Translations under genes and position numbers: made by a program
Assembly: GCF_900142565.1 (NCBI RefSeq)
Contig: NZ_FRBH01000002.1
Location: 62,001 to 126,000 of the forward strand
Reading direction: 5' to 3'
DNA length: 64,000 nucleotides
Origin: Chishuiella changwenlii
GTDB taxonomy: Bacteria > Bacteroidota > Bacteroidia > Flavobacteriales > Weeksellaceae
Notes under the pieces: model-generated
Databases searched by the model: none
The model's input: only the letters and a program-made list of their open reading frames with translations
Told to the model about the DNA's origin: nothing
Shown here: positions 46,240-55,277 of the stretch, one piece after another
How positions within the stretch are numbered: position 1 is the stretch's first letter
How the letters are laid out: each line of letters starts with the position of its first letter

Positions 46240-47232
46240 TTATTTTAAATCTTTAAAATATTGACGTTTTTTTAAAAAGAATTGTACAGGTAATAAAGAG
46301 GTGTTAGAATAATTTTTGTTTTGATTTGTTTGACGCTTTTTATACATTTTTATAAAACCTAAATAAAAATGAACATGTGAAATAAAAACAGACCAAACAT
46401 GTGGAAGACCCTGTTTTGGTAGAAATGCAATTGCAGCAATTCCATCTAAAGATAATCGAGTGAAAATAACTGGAAATAATTTTTCTTTAGGTAGATTTTT
46501 TAAAAGCATCCACAAACTATTTCTATAATTTAAATACCATTTTTTTGGATTTGATTTATCTAAAGTTGCTCCTCCTAAATGATAAACTGTAGATTGTCCG
46601 CAATAATAAATTTTTCTATTTGCATTGTTTAATCGCCAACATAAATCAATTTCTTCCATGTGTGCAAAAAAATCTTCATCAAAACCATTTTGCGCAAAGA
46701 AATCTTTGCTTCTGATAAATAAACTTGCACCACTTGCCCAGAATATTTGGGTTGTATCGTTGTATTGTCCTTTATCTTCTTCTAAGGTAGAGAAAACTCT
46801 TCCTCTACAAAATGGATAACCAAATTTGTCTATAAAACCGCCTCCAGCTCCTGCATATTCAAAATATTTTTTGTTTTTGTAGTCTAATATTTTGGGTTGA
46901 ATAGCAGCTATTTCTGCATTTTGATTAAACAACTCTTCAATTGGTTGAAGCCAATTTTCTGTTACTTCAACATCAGAATTTAATAAACAAAAATACTCAG
47001 CATTAATTTGTTTTAAACCTTCATTATAACCTTTAGCAAAACCATAATTTCCTTTATTCTGAATGATTTTTACAGAAGGAAATTCAGTTTTTATTAAATG
47101 GATTGAATTATCTGTTGAAGCGTTATCAATAATATAAACTTCTGCATCTTTAGAATAATTGATAACAGAAGGCAAAAATTGAGGAAGTAATTTTGCTCCA
47201 TTCCAGTTTAAAATAACGATAGCTGTTTTCAT
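46240..47232 (-). CDS. GT2 family glycosyltransferase
   Basis: 330 residues. GT-A fold: IVILNWNGAKLLPQFLPSV, VYIIDNASTDNS, then a D-x-D-like SDVEV (LLNSDVEVTENWLQP), and HMEEIDLCWRLNNANRKIYY, as in rhamnosyltransferase-like enzymes of O-antigen or capsule assembly. The C-terminal 80 residues are basic with a hydrophobic segment for membrane association. 52 bases upstream in transcription is the acyltransferase gene. Confidence 0.9.
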   Translation of the reverse strand: MKTAIVILNWNGAKLLPQFLPSVINYSKDAEVYIIDNASTDNSIHLIKTEFPSVKIIQNKGNYGFAKGYNEGLKQINAEYFCLLNSDVEVTENWLQPIEELFNQNAEIAAIQPKILDYKNKKYFEYAGAGGGFIDKFGYPFCRGRVFSTLEEDKGQYNDTTQIFWASGASLFIRSKDFFAQNGFDEDFFAHMEEIDLCWRLNNANRKIYYCGQSTVYHLGGATLDKSNPKKWYLNYRNSLWMLLKNLPKEKLFPVIFTRLSLDGIAAIAFLPKQGLPHVWSVFISHVHFYLGFIKMYKKRQTNQNKNYSNTSLLPVQFFLKKRQYFKDLK

Positions 47233-47284
47233 GTATTTAATTTTGCAGCGATTAATAAAGAATAGTTAGATAAGAGTTGATAAT

Positions 47285-48145
47285 TTACATGTTGGCAAAT
47301 TTCCAACGTTTGTGACTCCAAAGCCAATTATCAGGATGCTCTTGTATAGTTTGAGCTAAAAGACTAAAAAATTGATGAACAATTTCGTTTTCCTCAAATT
47401 TTTCTCCTTTAGGTTCAATTTCTATAAAAGTTGTGTGATAATATCCACGTTTTATTTTTTCTGTTTTACAATAAACGACACCTAAATTTTGGCGTTGAGC
47501 AATTTTATCAAACCCGTTAAATGCAGGAGTTCTTTGATTTAGAAAATCAATAAAGTAATGAACTGCTGATTTTTTTGGACTTTGATCTGCAACAAAAAGA
47601 TAAGTAGAATTTCCATCGTTAGGAGTTTTCATCATGGTACGTAAAACATCTTTCATATCGATAGCTTCTGTACCATATTTCCCTCTCATTTTATTTATTT
47701 TATCGTTCCAAAAAGGATTTCCAATTTTATGATAAACAGCAACAGTATTTTTAGCAGGTAAATGTTTTGCTGTACCAACAAACCATTCCCAATTAAACAT
47801 ATGTCCAGCCATCATAATAACATTACGATTTTCAGCTTTAATTTTATGAAAAACTTCTAAATTAGAATACGTAAATCTTTTATCTAACTCTTCTTGAGAT
47901 ATAGAAAAAGTCTTTAAAGTTTCAATAAGATAATCACAAAAATTTGCATAGAATTTTTTCTGAATAGCTTTAATTTCTTTTGCAGATTTTTCTGGGAAAG
48001 AATTTTCTAAATTAGTTTTAATAACTCTTCTTCTGTAACCAATAACTGTGTGTAAGAGAAAAAATAAAAAATCTGACAACACGTATAAAATCGATAATGG
48101 TAACCGAGAAAATTGATAAATGATGAAATAGAAAATACTGTTCAT
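47285..48145 (-). CDS. LpxL/HtrB-like acyltransferase
   Basis: 286 residues with an N-terminal membrane helix and the lipid A late-acyltransferase pattern. The catalytic H-x4-E/D motif is GHMFNWEW with His115 and Glu120; TYLFVADQSPKK and a C-terminal DNWLWSHKRWK complete the family signature. It would transfer an acyl chain from acyl-ACP to lipid A precursors or a related lipid at the inner membrane. It follows the RluA-type gene by 33 bases in the direction of transcription. Confidence 0.88.
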   Translation of the reverse strand: MNSIFYFIIYQFSRLPLSILYVLSDFLFFLLHTVIGYRRRVIKTNLENSFPEKSAKEIKAIQKKFYANFCDYLIETLKTFSISQEELDKRFTYSNLEVFHKIKAENRNVIMMAGHMFNWEWFVGTAKHLPAKNTVAVYHKIGNPFWNDKINKMRGKYGTEAIDMKDVLRTMMKTPNDGNSTYLFVADQSPKKSAVHYFIDFLNQRTPAFNGFDKIAQRQNLGVVYCKTEKIKRGYYHTTFIEIEPKGEKFEENEIVHQFFSLLAQTIQEHPDNWLWSHKRWKFANM

Positions 48146-48178
48146 TTGTATGAATAAAATAAGATACGAATTTACAAA

Positions 48179-48856
48179 TTATAATTTTGTTGTTGCTTGC
48201 CAAATAGGATCCTTTGGAACAGGTGCAAATATTGTCATTTCTTCTTTTTTAACAGGATGTTCAAATGTTATTTTGTAAGCATGTAAACAAATACTTCCAT
48301 CTGGATTAGAACGTTTCGCTCCATATTTTAAATCTCCTTTTATTGGACAACCAATGTAAGAAAGTTGAGATCTAATTTGATGAGAGCGTCCAGTGAATAG
48401 TTTAACTTCTACGCAATGAAAAGAATCTAAAGCACCTAAATAAGTATACTCTAAAATTGCTTGTTTAGCATCTGCAGCAGGTTTAGTATAAACAGTTGTT
48501 TTATTATTTTTAGGATTTTTTCTTAAATAATGTTCTAAACGCTCAAAATTATGAGGAGGTTTATTTTGTACAATTGCACGGTAAACTTTATCAATATTTC
48601 TTTTCTGAAACATCTCGTTCATTCGTGTCAATGCCTTTGAAGTTTTTGCGAAAATAAGAATTCCAGAAGTAGGTCTATCTAAACGATGCACTAAACCTAA
48701 AAAAACATTTCCAGGTTTATTGTCACGTTTCTTTATATAGTCCTTTAGACTATCGATAAGTGGAACGTCTCCTGTTTCATCTCCTTGCGCTAGTTCTCCT
48801 GCTTTTTTATTAATAATTAGGAGGTGATTATCTTCGAATAAAATTTCGGGATTCAT
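48179..48856 (-). CDS. RluA family pseudouridine synthase
   Basis: 225 residues without an S4 domain. The catalytic motif is HRLDRPTSGILIFAK with Asp60, and GRSHQIRSQL is the second family motif. Short RluA-type proteins of this size modify 23S rRNA or tRNA; which site is not predictable (TruC- or RluA-like). No unusual features. Confidence 0.9.
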   Translation of the reverse strand: MNPEILFEDNHLLIINKKAGELAQGDETGDVPLIDSLKDYIKKRDNKPGNVFLGLVHRLDRPTSGILIFAKTSKALTRMNEMFQKRNIDKVYRAIVQNKPPHNFERLEHYLRKNPKNNKTTVYTKPAADAKQAILEYTYLGALDSFHCVEVKLFTGRSHQIRSQLSYIGCPIKGDLKYGAKRSNPDGSICLHAYKITFEHPVKKEEMTIFAPVPKDPIWQATTKL

Positions 48857-48874
48857 TTATACGTGTTGTATTTT

Positions 48875-48918
48875 AAGTAATAAGTTTTAAAAAAGATATT
48901 TTTCAAAACTTATTACTT
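48875..48918. repeat. Perfect 14-base inverted repeat
   Basis: AAGTAATAAGTTTT (48875-48888) and AAAACTTATTACTT (48905-48918) are exact complements around a 16-base loop. It lies between the panB stop and the RluA-type start. No T run follows on the minus strand. Its left arm resembles 6965-6980. Confidence 0.5.
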
Positions 48919-48928
48919 TTACTATATC

Positions 48929-49744
48929 TTAATATTGTTCGTTAATATTTGGAAAATCAGATGATTTTACATCTTCTACATATTGCTCAATTGCTTGAAC
49001 CATTTGATCTTCTAAATTTAAATACTTGCGAACAAATTTAGGTTTAAATTCGTTGTTTAACCCTAACATATCATGAATAACTAAAACTTGTCCGTCACAA
49101 CCATTTCCAGCTCCAATACCAATTGTAGGAATAGAAACAGCTTCTGTAACTTTTTTAGCTAATTCTGCAGGAATTTTCTCCATAACAACAGAAAAACAAC
49201 CTAATTCCTCTAACAATTTTGCATCTTCTAATAATTTATTTGCTTCTGCATCTTCTTTTGCACGCACTTTATAAGAACCAAATTGATAGATAGATTGTGG
49301 TGTTAAACCTAAGTGTCCCATAACAGGAATACCAGCATTTACAATGCGACGAATAGATTCTTCAATCTCTTTTCCTCCTTCTAATTTTATAGCATGAGCA
49401 CCAGATTCTTTCATAATTCTTACCGCAGATTCTAATGCTTTTTGCGGATCAGACTGGTACGTACCGAAAGGTAAATCAACGACAACAAGTGAACGTTTTG
49501 CACCACGAACAACACATTGTGCATGATAAATCATCTGATCTAAAGTAATAGGTAAAGTCGTTTCGTGACCAGCCATTACATTTGCTGCAGAATCTCCAAC
49601 TAAAATGGCGTCTAAATTAGCTTTATCAGCTAACAAAGACATTGTATAATCGTAAGCTGTAAGCATAGAGATTTTTTCTCCATCAACTTTCATTTTACGT
49701 AAAGTTTCGGTTGTGATTCTTTTTATTTCTTTATTTACAGACAT
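48929..49744 (-). CDS. panB: Ketopantoate hydroxymethyltransferase
   Basis: 271 residues, full length. Family motifs: MLTAYDYTMSLLADKA, LVGDSAANVMAGHETTLPITLDQM, VVDLPFGTYQ, AIKLEGG, PVMGHLGLTPQS, and IGIGAGNGCDGQVLVIHD. It makes 2-dehydropantoate from 3-methyl-2-oxobutanoate and methylene-THF for coenzyme A synthesis. panC and panD are not in the window; coaE, the last CoA step, is at 57212. Confidence 0.97.
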   Translation of the reverse strand: MSVNKEIKRITTETLRKMKVDGEKISMLTAYDYTMSLLADKANLDAILVGDSAANVMAGHETTLPITLDQMIYHAQCVVRGAKRSLVVVDLPFGTYQSDPQKALESAVRIMKESGAHAIKLEGGKEIEESIRRIVNAGIPVMGHLGLTPQSIYQFGSYKVRAKEDAEANKLLEDAKLLEELGCFSVVMEKIPAELAKKVTEAVSIPTIGIGAGNGCDGQVLVIHDMLGLNNEFKPKFVRKYLNLEDQMVQAIEQYVEDVKSSDFPNINEQY

Positions 49745-49870
49745 TGTATGATAATTGTTTGGCGTAAAGTTAAATTTAAATTTTTAAAAAAACTCTAAGA
49801 ACGTATTGCTTATTCTGTCATGTCTGTATTTAATTAATAATTGTTTGCTTATTATATTAGGAATGATTAA

Positions 49871-51244
49871 TTAGAAAAATGCAGTAACTCTTAGACCTAA
49901 TGTTACGAATTTTATTTTTTCTCGGTCAGTAATATTTTCTATATCATCTTCATCTTCAATTAAATTATTTATAGCTTCATATTTTATCTTCGTATTTATT
50001 TGACTGTATTCGGAGAAGAATGTGAGACCTAATTCAGGATTAAACTTATAAGTTATTGCTGCGCCAAAATTTCTTCTAAAAGATGTAGTAGGAGTGTAAG
50101 ATACAATTTCTAGCTCCTTATTGGGAGTATCAATAAGATCTCCTTCAATAATAACTTTTCCAGATGCAGGATTAGAAATTCCTGCTGTAGCTTTAAGAGA
50201 AACTTCCCAGTTTTCTGAGAATGAATGAGAAAAATATGGACCTACTGATAAATTTAAAAATCCTAAAGATTCATAATTAACATCTACAGTTTTTAATTCT
50301 TCATGATCCTCTACATCTAATTTTACAGATTGGATAGGAAAACTTGTAAAACCAAATTCTGCACCTAAACCAAATTTCTTAGAGAAGAAATAGGCTCCTT
50401 CTAGTCCCATTTCAAATCCCATGTCTTTTCTATCATCTATAAAATTATTAATAGGAAAAGTAGGACCTACTTTTAATGCTAAAAAAGAAGGATTATCATT
50501 TCCTTCTATTTTTGATAATAATCCAAGATTATCTCCCTTATTCTTATAAAGCTTATCTATAAAGAAATAACCTAATTCAGTAGATAATATTCCAATTCCA
50601 GCACCAGCCAATACATCAGAAACCCAATGCCTGTTATTTAAATTTCTACCAAGACCTGTTAATGTAGCCGCACTATATCCTCCAATACTATAAGCTGTGT
50701 TTACAACGCCATATTCTTTATGTAAAAAAGAAGCATTCGTAAAAGCCATTGCTGTATGTCCAGAAGGAAAAGAATTGTTAGCAGATTCGTCTGGTCGTTG
50801 TACTTTAGTTGTTCTTTTCAACGTATTTACAACAATTCCCATTATAGCTAAACTACTAAGATGTGATAAAGTAGCTCTTTTTATATTATTTCTACCTTTT
50901 ACACCCGCTATTTGTAATCCATAAACAACTGCTGCTGGAGCATATTGTAGATAATCATCATAGCTTGCTTTAAAAGTAGGTATATATCTATTTCTTACAT
51001 CTCTAATATTTTCTCTGTCATTCCAAGTAGCAGCAGTTGCTCCAAATAATACTGCTGGTACAATGGATTTTTTTAAGAAGCTATTGTTATGAGAATCATA
51101 AGCTGAGGATAAAGGTGGTATTTCTGTTTTTATATTTTTTGTTGTGTCTGAAATAGAATAATTAAAAGTTGAAGGTGTATTTTTTTGTGCATAACAAAAA
51201 TTTGCACATACCGAAATGGTCATGATAAAAGCTAAGTTTTTCAT
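49871..51244 (-). CDS. PAP2 phosphatase fused to an outer-membrane-like barrel
   Basis: 457 residues with a signal peptide (cleavage after ANFCYAQ). The middle part (about residues 100-235) is a PAP2 domain with all three signature motifs: K-x6-RP (KRTTKVQRP), PSGH (SFPSGHTA) and R-x5-H-x3-D (RNLNNRHWVSD). The C-terminal 200 residues are alternating beta-strands with an aromatic end (TLGLRVTAFF), like a small outer-membrane barrel. A phosphatase facing the periplasm or anchored in the outer membrane is inferred; the lipid or sugar phosphate is unknown. Confidence 0.85.
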   Translation of the reverse strand: MKNLAFIMTISVCANFCYAQKNTPSTFNYSISDTTKNIKTEIPPLSSAYDSHNNSFLKKSIVPAVLFGATAATWNDRENIRDVRNRYIPTFKASYDDYLQYAPAAVVYGLQIAGVKGRNNIKRATLSHLSSLAIMGIVVNTLKRTTKVQRPDESANNSFPSGHTAMAFTNASFLHKEYGVVNTAYSIGGYSAATLTGLGRNLNNRHWVSDVLAGAGIGILSTELGYFFIDKLYKNKGDNLGLLSKIEGNDNPSFLALKVGPTFPINNFIDDRKDMGFEMGLEGAYFFSKKFGLGAEFGFTSFPIQSVKLDVEDHEELKTVDVNYESLGFLNLSVGPYFSHSFSENWEVSLKATAGISNPASGKVIIEGDLIDTPNKELEIVSYTPTTSFRRNFGAAITYKFNPELGLTFFSEYSQINTKIKYEAINNLIEDEDDIENITDREKIKFVTLGLRVTAFF

Positions 51245-51480
51245 ATTATGTATTAAGTTGGTTTGGTTAGGTTTATATTCTTAAAAAAAAATATGAAATA
51301 AATTTACAAAAAAAACAATAATATTAAAAAGATAATTTTTTAAGTGTATCGAATTTGTTTTGAGTTAATAAATCGTTATTAATTATTTATTAGAATACTA
51401 AATAAGCATTTACGAATATTTTTTTTCTGTTACATGATAAAATTCTTGGCTAAAAATTTAGAATACATCAACAATATTTC

Positions 51481-51488
51481 TATTTTTG
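51481..51488 (+). promoter_or_regulatory. Putative -7 box of sucC
   Basis: TATTTTTG matches TAnnTTTG and lies 22 bases before the sucC start. No TTG is found at the usual distance upstream. The rest of the 265-base gap before sucC shows no other feature. Confidence 0.45.
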
Positions 51489-51509
51489 TAATGGAAAAAA
51501 TCAAAAAAA

Positions 51510-52703
51510 ATGAATCTTCACGAATATCAAGGAAAAGAAATTCTTAGTAAATATGGTGTAAACGTACAACGAGGAATTGTTGCTACAACACCAGAGGAAG
51601 CTGTTGAAGCTGCTAAAACATTAACAGAGCAAACTGGAACAGGATGGCATGTTATTAAAGCTCAAGTACACGCAGGTGGTCGTGGAAAAGGAGGTGGAGT
51701 AAAGCTTGCTAAGAACTTAGATGAGGTTAGAGAAAGAGCAAACGATATTATCGGTATGCAATTAGTTACTCCTCAAACTTCAGCAGAAGGTAAGAAAGTT
51801 CACCAAGTATTTATTGCTGAGGATGTTTATTATCCAGGGGAATCTGAAACTGAAGAGTACTATGTTTCTGTATTATTAGATCGTGCTACTGGAAAGAATA
51901 TGATTATGTATTCTACAGAAGGAGGAATGGATATTGAAGAAGTTGCTGAGCATACTCCAGATAAAATTTTTACTGAAGAAATTGACCCAACTGTTGGAAT
52001 TCAAGGTTTCCAAGCTCGTAAAGTTGCATTTAATTTAGGTTTATCAGGAAACGCTTTTAAAGAAGGTGTAAAATTTATTACAGCTTTATATAATGCTTAT
52101 GTTTCTATTGATGCTTCTATGTTTGAGATCAATCCAGTTCTTAAAACATCAGATAACAAAATTATAGCTGTTGATGCTAAAGTAACATTAGATGACAATG
52201 CATTATTCCGTCATCCAGATATTGCTGCATTACGCGATACAAGAGAAGAAGACCCTACAGAAGTTGAAGCTGGTGAAGCTGGATTAAACTTCGTAAAATT
52301 AGACGGAAACGTTGGATGTATGGTTAATGGAGCTGGTTTAGCAATGGCTACTATGGATATTATTAAGTTATCAGGAGGTAATCCTGCAAACTTCTTAGAT
52401 GTTGGTGGTACTGCAGATGCTGAGCGTGTAGAAAAAGCTTTCCGTATTATCTTATTAGACGAAAATGTAAAAGCTATTTTAGTTAATATCTTTGGAGGAA
52501 TCGTTCGTTGTGATCGTGTTGCTCAAGGTATTTTAGATGCTTACAAAAATATGGGAGATGCAATTAATGTTCCTATTATTGTTCGTTTACAAGGTACAAA
52601 TGCAGAAATTGCAAAACAAATGATTGATGATTCTGGACTAGAAGTTCATTCAGCAATTACTTTACAAAATGCTGCAGATAAAGTAAAAGAATTATTAAAC
52701 TAA
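51510..52703 (+). CDS. sucC: Succinyl-CoA synthetase beta subunit
   Basis: 397 residues, the normal length. ATP-grasp N-terminal domain (MNLHEYQGKEILSKYG, VHAGGRGKGGGVKLAK), acid ligand DASMFEINP, and the C-terminal ligase part with LDVGGTADAERVEKAF and NIFGGIVRCDRVAQGI. It joins succinate and CoA with nucleotide triphosphate in the TCA cycle, together with sucD. sucD is not adjacent; the gene is followed by a terminator. Confidence 0.98.
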   Translation: MNLHEYQGKEILSKYGVNVQRGIVATTPEEAVEAAKTLTEQTGTGWHVIKAQVHAGGRGKGGGVKLAKNLDEVRERANDIIGMQLVTPQTSAEGKKVHQVFIAEDVYYPGESETEEYYVSVLLDRATGKNMIMYSTEGGMDIEEVAEHTPDKIFTEEIDPTVGIQGFQARKVAFNLGLSGNAFKEGVKFITALYNAYVSIDASMFEINPVLKTSDNKIIAVDAKVTLDDNALFRHPDIAALRDTREEDPTEVEAGEAGLNFVKLDGNVGCMVNGAGLAMATMDIIKLSGGNPANFLDVGGTADAERVEKAFRIILLDENVKAILVNIFGGIVRCDRVAQGILDAYKNMGDAINVPIIVRLQGTNAEIAKQMIDDSGLEVHSAITLQNAADKVKELLN

Positions 52704-52725
52704 GATTAGTTTAATCAAAATATTT

Positions 52726-52759
52726 AAAACTCCCAAATTTACTTTTGGGAGTTTTTTTT
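52726..52759 (+). terminator. sucC terminator
   Basis: AAAACTCCCAAA (52726-52737) pairs with TTTGGGAGTTTT (52744-52755), followed by further T. It confirms that sucC is transcribed alone. Confidence 0.9.
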
Positions 52760-52790
52760 ATTGAATTTGTTTAAACTTTTTTTATAATCA

Positions 52791-52818
52791 AAATGTTTCG
52801 ACGAGCTCAATATGACAG
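52791..52818. repeat. Possible remnant of a dispersed intergenic repeat
   Basis: The segment TTTCGACGAGCTCAATATGA within this range resembles the TTTCGAC-n-GCTCAA-TGTGACA repeat seen in many flavobacterial intergenic regions. Only one copy is in the window, so the assignment rests on recall. Confidence 0.35.
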
Positions 52819-52900
52819 ATTGTAATAAAAAGAAGATTATAATTGAAAATTATAGAATATGGTAATTAGTTTAAACAACTTCTATATAGATTTTTAACAT

Positions 52901-52931
52901 AAAAAAATCTCTCAATAAAATATTGAGAGAT
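52901..52931 (-). terminator. Terminator of the DUF3276 gene
   Basis: ATCTCTCAATA (52907-52917) pairs perfectly with TATTGAGAGAT (52921-52931) with loop AAA; seven T follow on the minus strand. Confidence 0.85.
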
Positions 52932-52957
52932 GTAAGTCTTATTTTTTTATCAGATAA

Positions 52958-53338
52958 CTATATATCGTCAAAATCTACATTTGTAAAAGAAGAAACTTCA
53001 ACTTCTTCGTTTACTGTGTTTTTATTTTTTGGATCAAAATCTTTTTGATGTTTCTCAGAAATTACCTCTTCACCCTTTTGCGAAAAAACAAAATCTGTTG
53101 TTTCATCCAACATTTCTTTAAAACTTTCAAAATCTTCTTTATATAAATAGATTTTATGTTTTTTATAATACACAGCACCATCATCCTGTGTATTCTTTTT
53201 ACTTTCTGTAATAGTTAAGTAATAATCTCCTGCGCGAGTTTCTCTAACATCAAAAAAATATGTTCTTCGCCCTGCTCTTAGAACTTTCGAAAAGACTCCC
53301 TCTGCATCAACCTTTTCTTGGTTTTCAAATTTATTCAT
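52958..53338 (-). CDS. DUF3276 (PUR-like) nucleic-acid-binding protein
   Basis: 126 residues. One PUR-type repeat: GVFSKVLRAGRRTYFFDVRETRAGDYYLTITESKK, then KHKIYLYKEDFESFKEMLDETTDFV, and an acidic low-complexity tail. DUF3276 proteins of Bacteroidota resemble PUR-alpha single-strand DNA/RNA binding proteins. The family is small, constitutive and of unknown target. Alone with its own terminator. Confidence 0.88.
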   Translation of the reverse strand: MNKFENQEKVDAEGVFSKVLRAGRRTYFFDVRETRAGDYYLTITESKKNTQDDGAVYYKKHKIYLYKEDFESFKEMLDETTDFVFSQKGEEVISEKHQKDFDPKNKNTVNEEVEVSSFTNVDFDDI

Positions 53339-53454
53339 AAGTCTGTATAAGGTTATATTGTTAAATATTTCCTAACAAAACTATAAAAATTTAACAAACG
53401 AGCAAGTTTTTTAGATGATTTTTATAAAAAAATGAGAAATAATAAATATCAAGG

Positions 53455-55212
53455 CTAATCTAGCAATTGTTTATTGTACAATTCGTAATAATAACCACGT
53501 TTATTTATCAAATTTTCGTTAGAATCATTTTCTATTACTTTTCCGTCTTTCAATATTAAAATCTGATCTGCTCTTTTTGCAGAAGAAACACGATGTGTAA
53601 TTATAATAGTTGTTTTACCATCAATTTCAGATGAAAGATTATTTAAAATTTGCTCTTCTGTCTCTGTATCAACAGCAGATAAACTATCATCGAAAATTAA
53701 AATATTAGGATCGTTTACCAATGCACGAGCAATAGAAACACGTTGTTTTTGACCACCAGAAAGTGTTACTCCTCGTTCTCCGACAACAGTATCATATCTT
53801 TCCTTAAAATTATCAATATTGTTATGTACAACAGCTTTTCTAGCAAATTCTTCGGCAATCATTTCTTCAGAAGCGTCAGACCCAAATAATATATTATTGG
53901 TTAAAGAATCTGAGAATAAAAATGCTTCTTGTGGAACATACCCAATAACATCCCTTACAGCTTGAATACTTAAGTCATTAATATTTTTTCCATCTATCAG
54001 AATTTCTCCAGAAGTTGGTTCTAATGAACGTGTAACTAAAAGTGCAATTGTTGATTTTCCGGAACCTGTTTTTCCTAAAATAGCTAATGTTTCACCTTTA
54101 TTAATCTTGAATGAGACATTATCTAAAGCTTTTATTCCAGTATTATCGTATACATAAGAAACATTTCTAAATTCTATGCTTCCATTTATTTGTTGATACT
54201 CAAATTCCTTTTCTTGTATATCAGATTCAGCATTCAAGAATTCGTTAATACGGAACATAGATGCTTCAGCACGTTGAACAACCATTGTAATCCATCCAAG
54301 AGATGTAAAAGGCCAAATTAGCATATTTAAATAAAGGAAAAACTGAGCAATAGATCCAATGTCCATTGTTCCCTCTATATATTTTAAACCACCTAGATAT
54401 AAGATCATTAAATTACTTATACCTACAACGACAACCATTAATGGACCAAAAGCGGCTTGTATTTGCGCTAAATTAAGAGCTCTGGTTTGGTATTCATCTG
54501 CTTCTACTTGATATTTAGATTTGATGAAGCCTTCCGAATTAAATGATTTTATTACTCTAATTCCAGAAAAAGTATCTTGTACAGAAGATGAAATTGTTGA
54601 TTGCTGTTCTTGTACACGTTTACTTTTTTTGTTGATATTTTTAGCAACGTTATAAATTAATACGGATAGAATAGGTAAAGGAGCTAATGTATAAAGCGTT
54701 AATTCTTTATCAATTTGCAACATAAAGTAAGCGATGATTATTACACGAGATAATAAATCTATCGGATACATAATACCAGGACCTAAATACATACGTACTA
54801 AACCAACGTCTTCGGTAATACGGTTCATTAAATCTCCCGTCTTATGCTTTTTATAAAATGATAGAGATAGCTTTTGGTATTTATCATAGATTACATTTTT
54901 TAAATCAAATTCAATGTAACGTGACGCAACAATAATCATTTGTCTTGTACCAACAGTTAAAATACCTCCTAAAACTTTAAAGCCAAAGAAAGCCAAACTA
55001 GCATACATTAAACCTTGTTTTAATAAATCTATATTATCGTTACCATTTTGTTTAAAATTACGGAGTAATTCTTCTACAGCGTTAATAGCTTCTCTAATAT
55101 ACGTAACGGAAAAAACTTGCACCCAATTGGCACAAATTGTAAAAATGAAGCCTAGTAAAATTCTCCATTTATACTTCCACAGAAAAATATTTAGTTTTTG
55201 TAATGATTTCAC
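53455..55212 (-). CDS. ABC exporter, fused permease and ATPase
   Basis: 585 residues: six membrane helices (about 18-310) of the exporter fold, then a nucleotide-binding domain with Walker A GKTGSGKST (380-388), LSGGQ (484-488), Walker B LIFDDS (504-510) and His540. The residue after the Walker B Asp is Asp509 rather than the catalytic Glu, which suggests either a weakened site or a heterodimer with a partner encoded elsewhere. The fold is MsbA/MdlB-like. The substrate is unknown. Divergent from nusB with a 65-base gap. Confidence 0.92.
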   Translation of the reverse strand: MKSLQKLNIFLWKYKWRILLGFIFTICANWVQVFSVTYIREAINAVEELLRNFKQNGNDNIDLLKQGLMYASLAFFGFKVLGGILTVGTRQMIIVASRYIEFDLKNVIYDKYQKLSLSFYKKHKTGDLMNRITEDVGLVRMYLGPGIMYPIDLLSRVIIIAYFMLQIDKELTLYTLAPLPILSVLIYNVAKNINKKSKRVQEQQSTISSSVQDTFSGIRVIKSFNSEGFIKSKYQVEADEYQTRALNLAQIQAAFGPLMVVVVGISNLMILYLGGLKYIEGTMDIGSIAQFFLYLNMLIWPFTSLGWITMVVQRAEASMFRINEFLNAESDIQEKEFEYQQINGSIEFRNVSYVYDNTGIKALDNVSFKINKGETLAILGKTGSGKSTIALLVTRSLEPTSGEILIDGKNINDLSIQAVRDVIGYVPQEAFLFSDSLTNNILFGSDASEEMIAEEFARKAVVHNNIDNFKERYDTVVGERGVTLSGGQKQRVSIARALVNDPNILIFDDSLSAVDTETEEQILNNLSSEIDGKTTIIITHRVSSAKRADQILILKDGKVIENDSNENLINKRGYYYELYNKQLLD

Positions 55213-55236
55213 AAAGCAAAATTACATTCTTTTTTT

Positions 55237-55244
55237 TACCTTTG
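55237..55244 (+). promoter_or_regulatory. -7 promoter box of nusB
   Basis: TACCTTTG matches TAnnTTTG and lies 33 bases before the nusB start. No TTG lies at the expected -33 position. Confidence 0.5.
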
Positions 55245-55277
55245 CACTAATTTATTAGACGTTATATCATTGAAATT

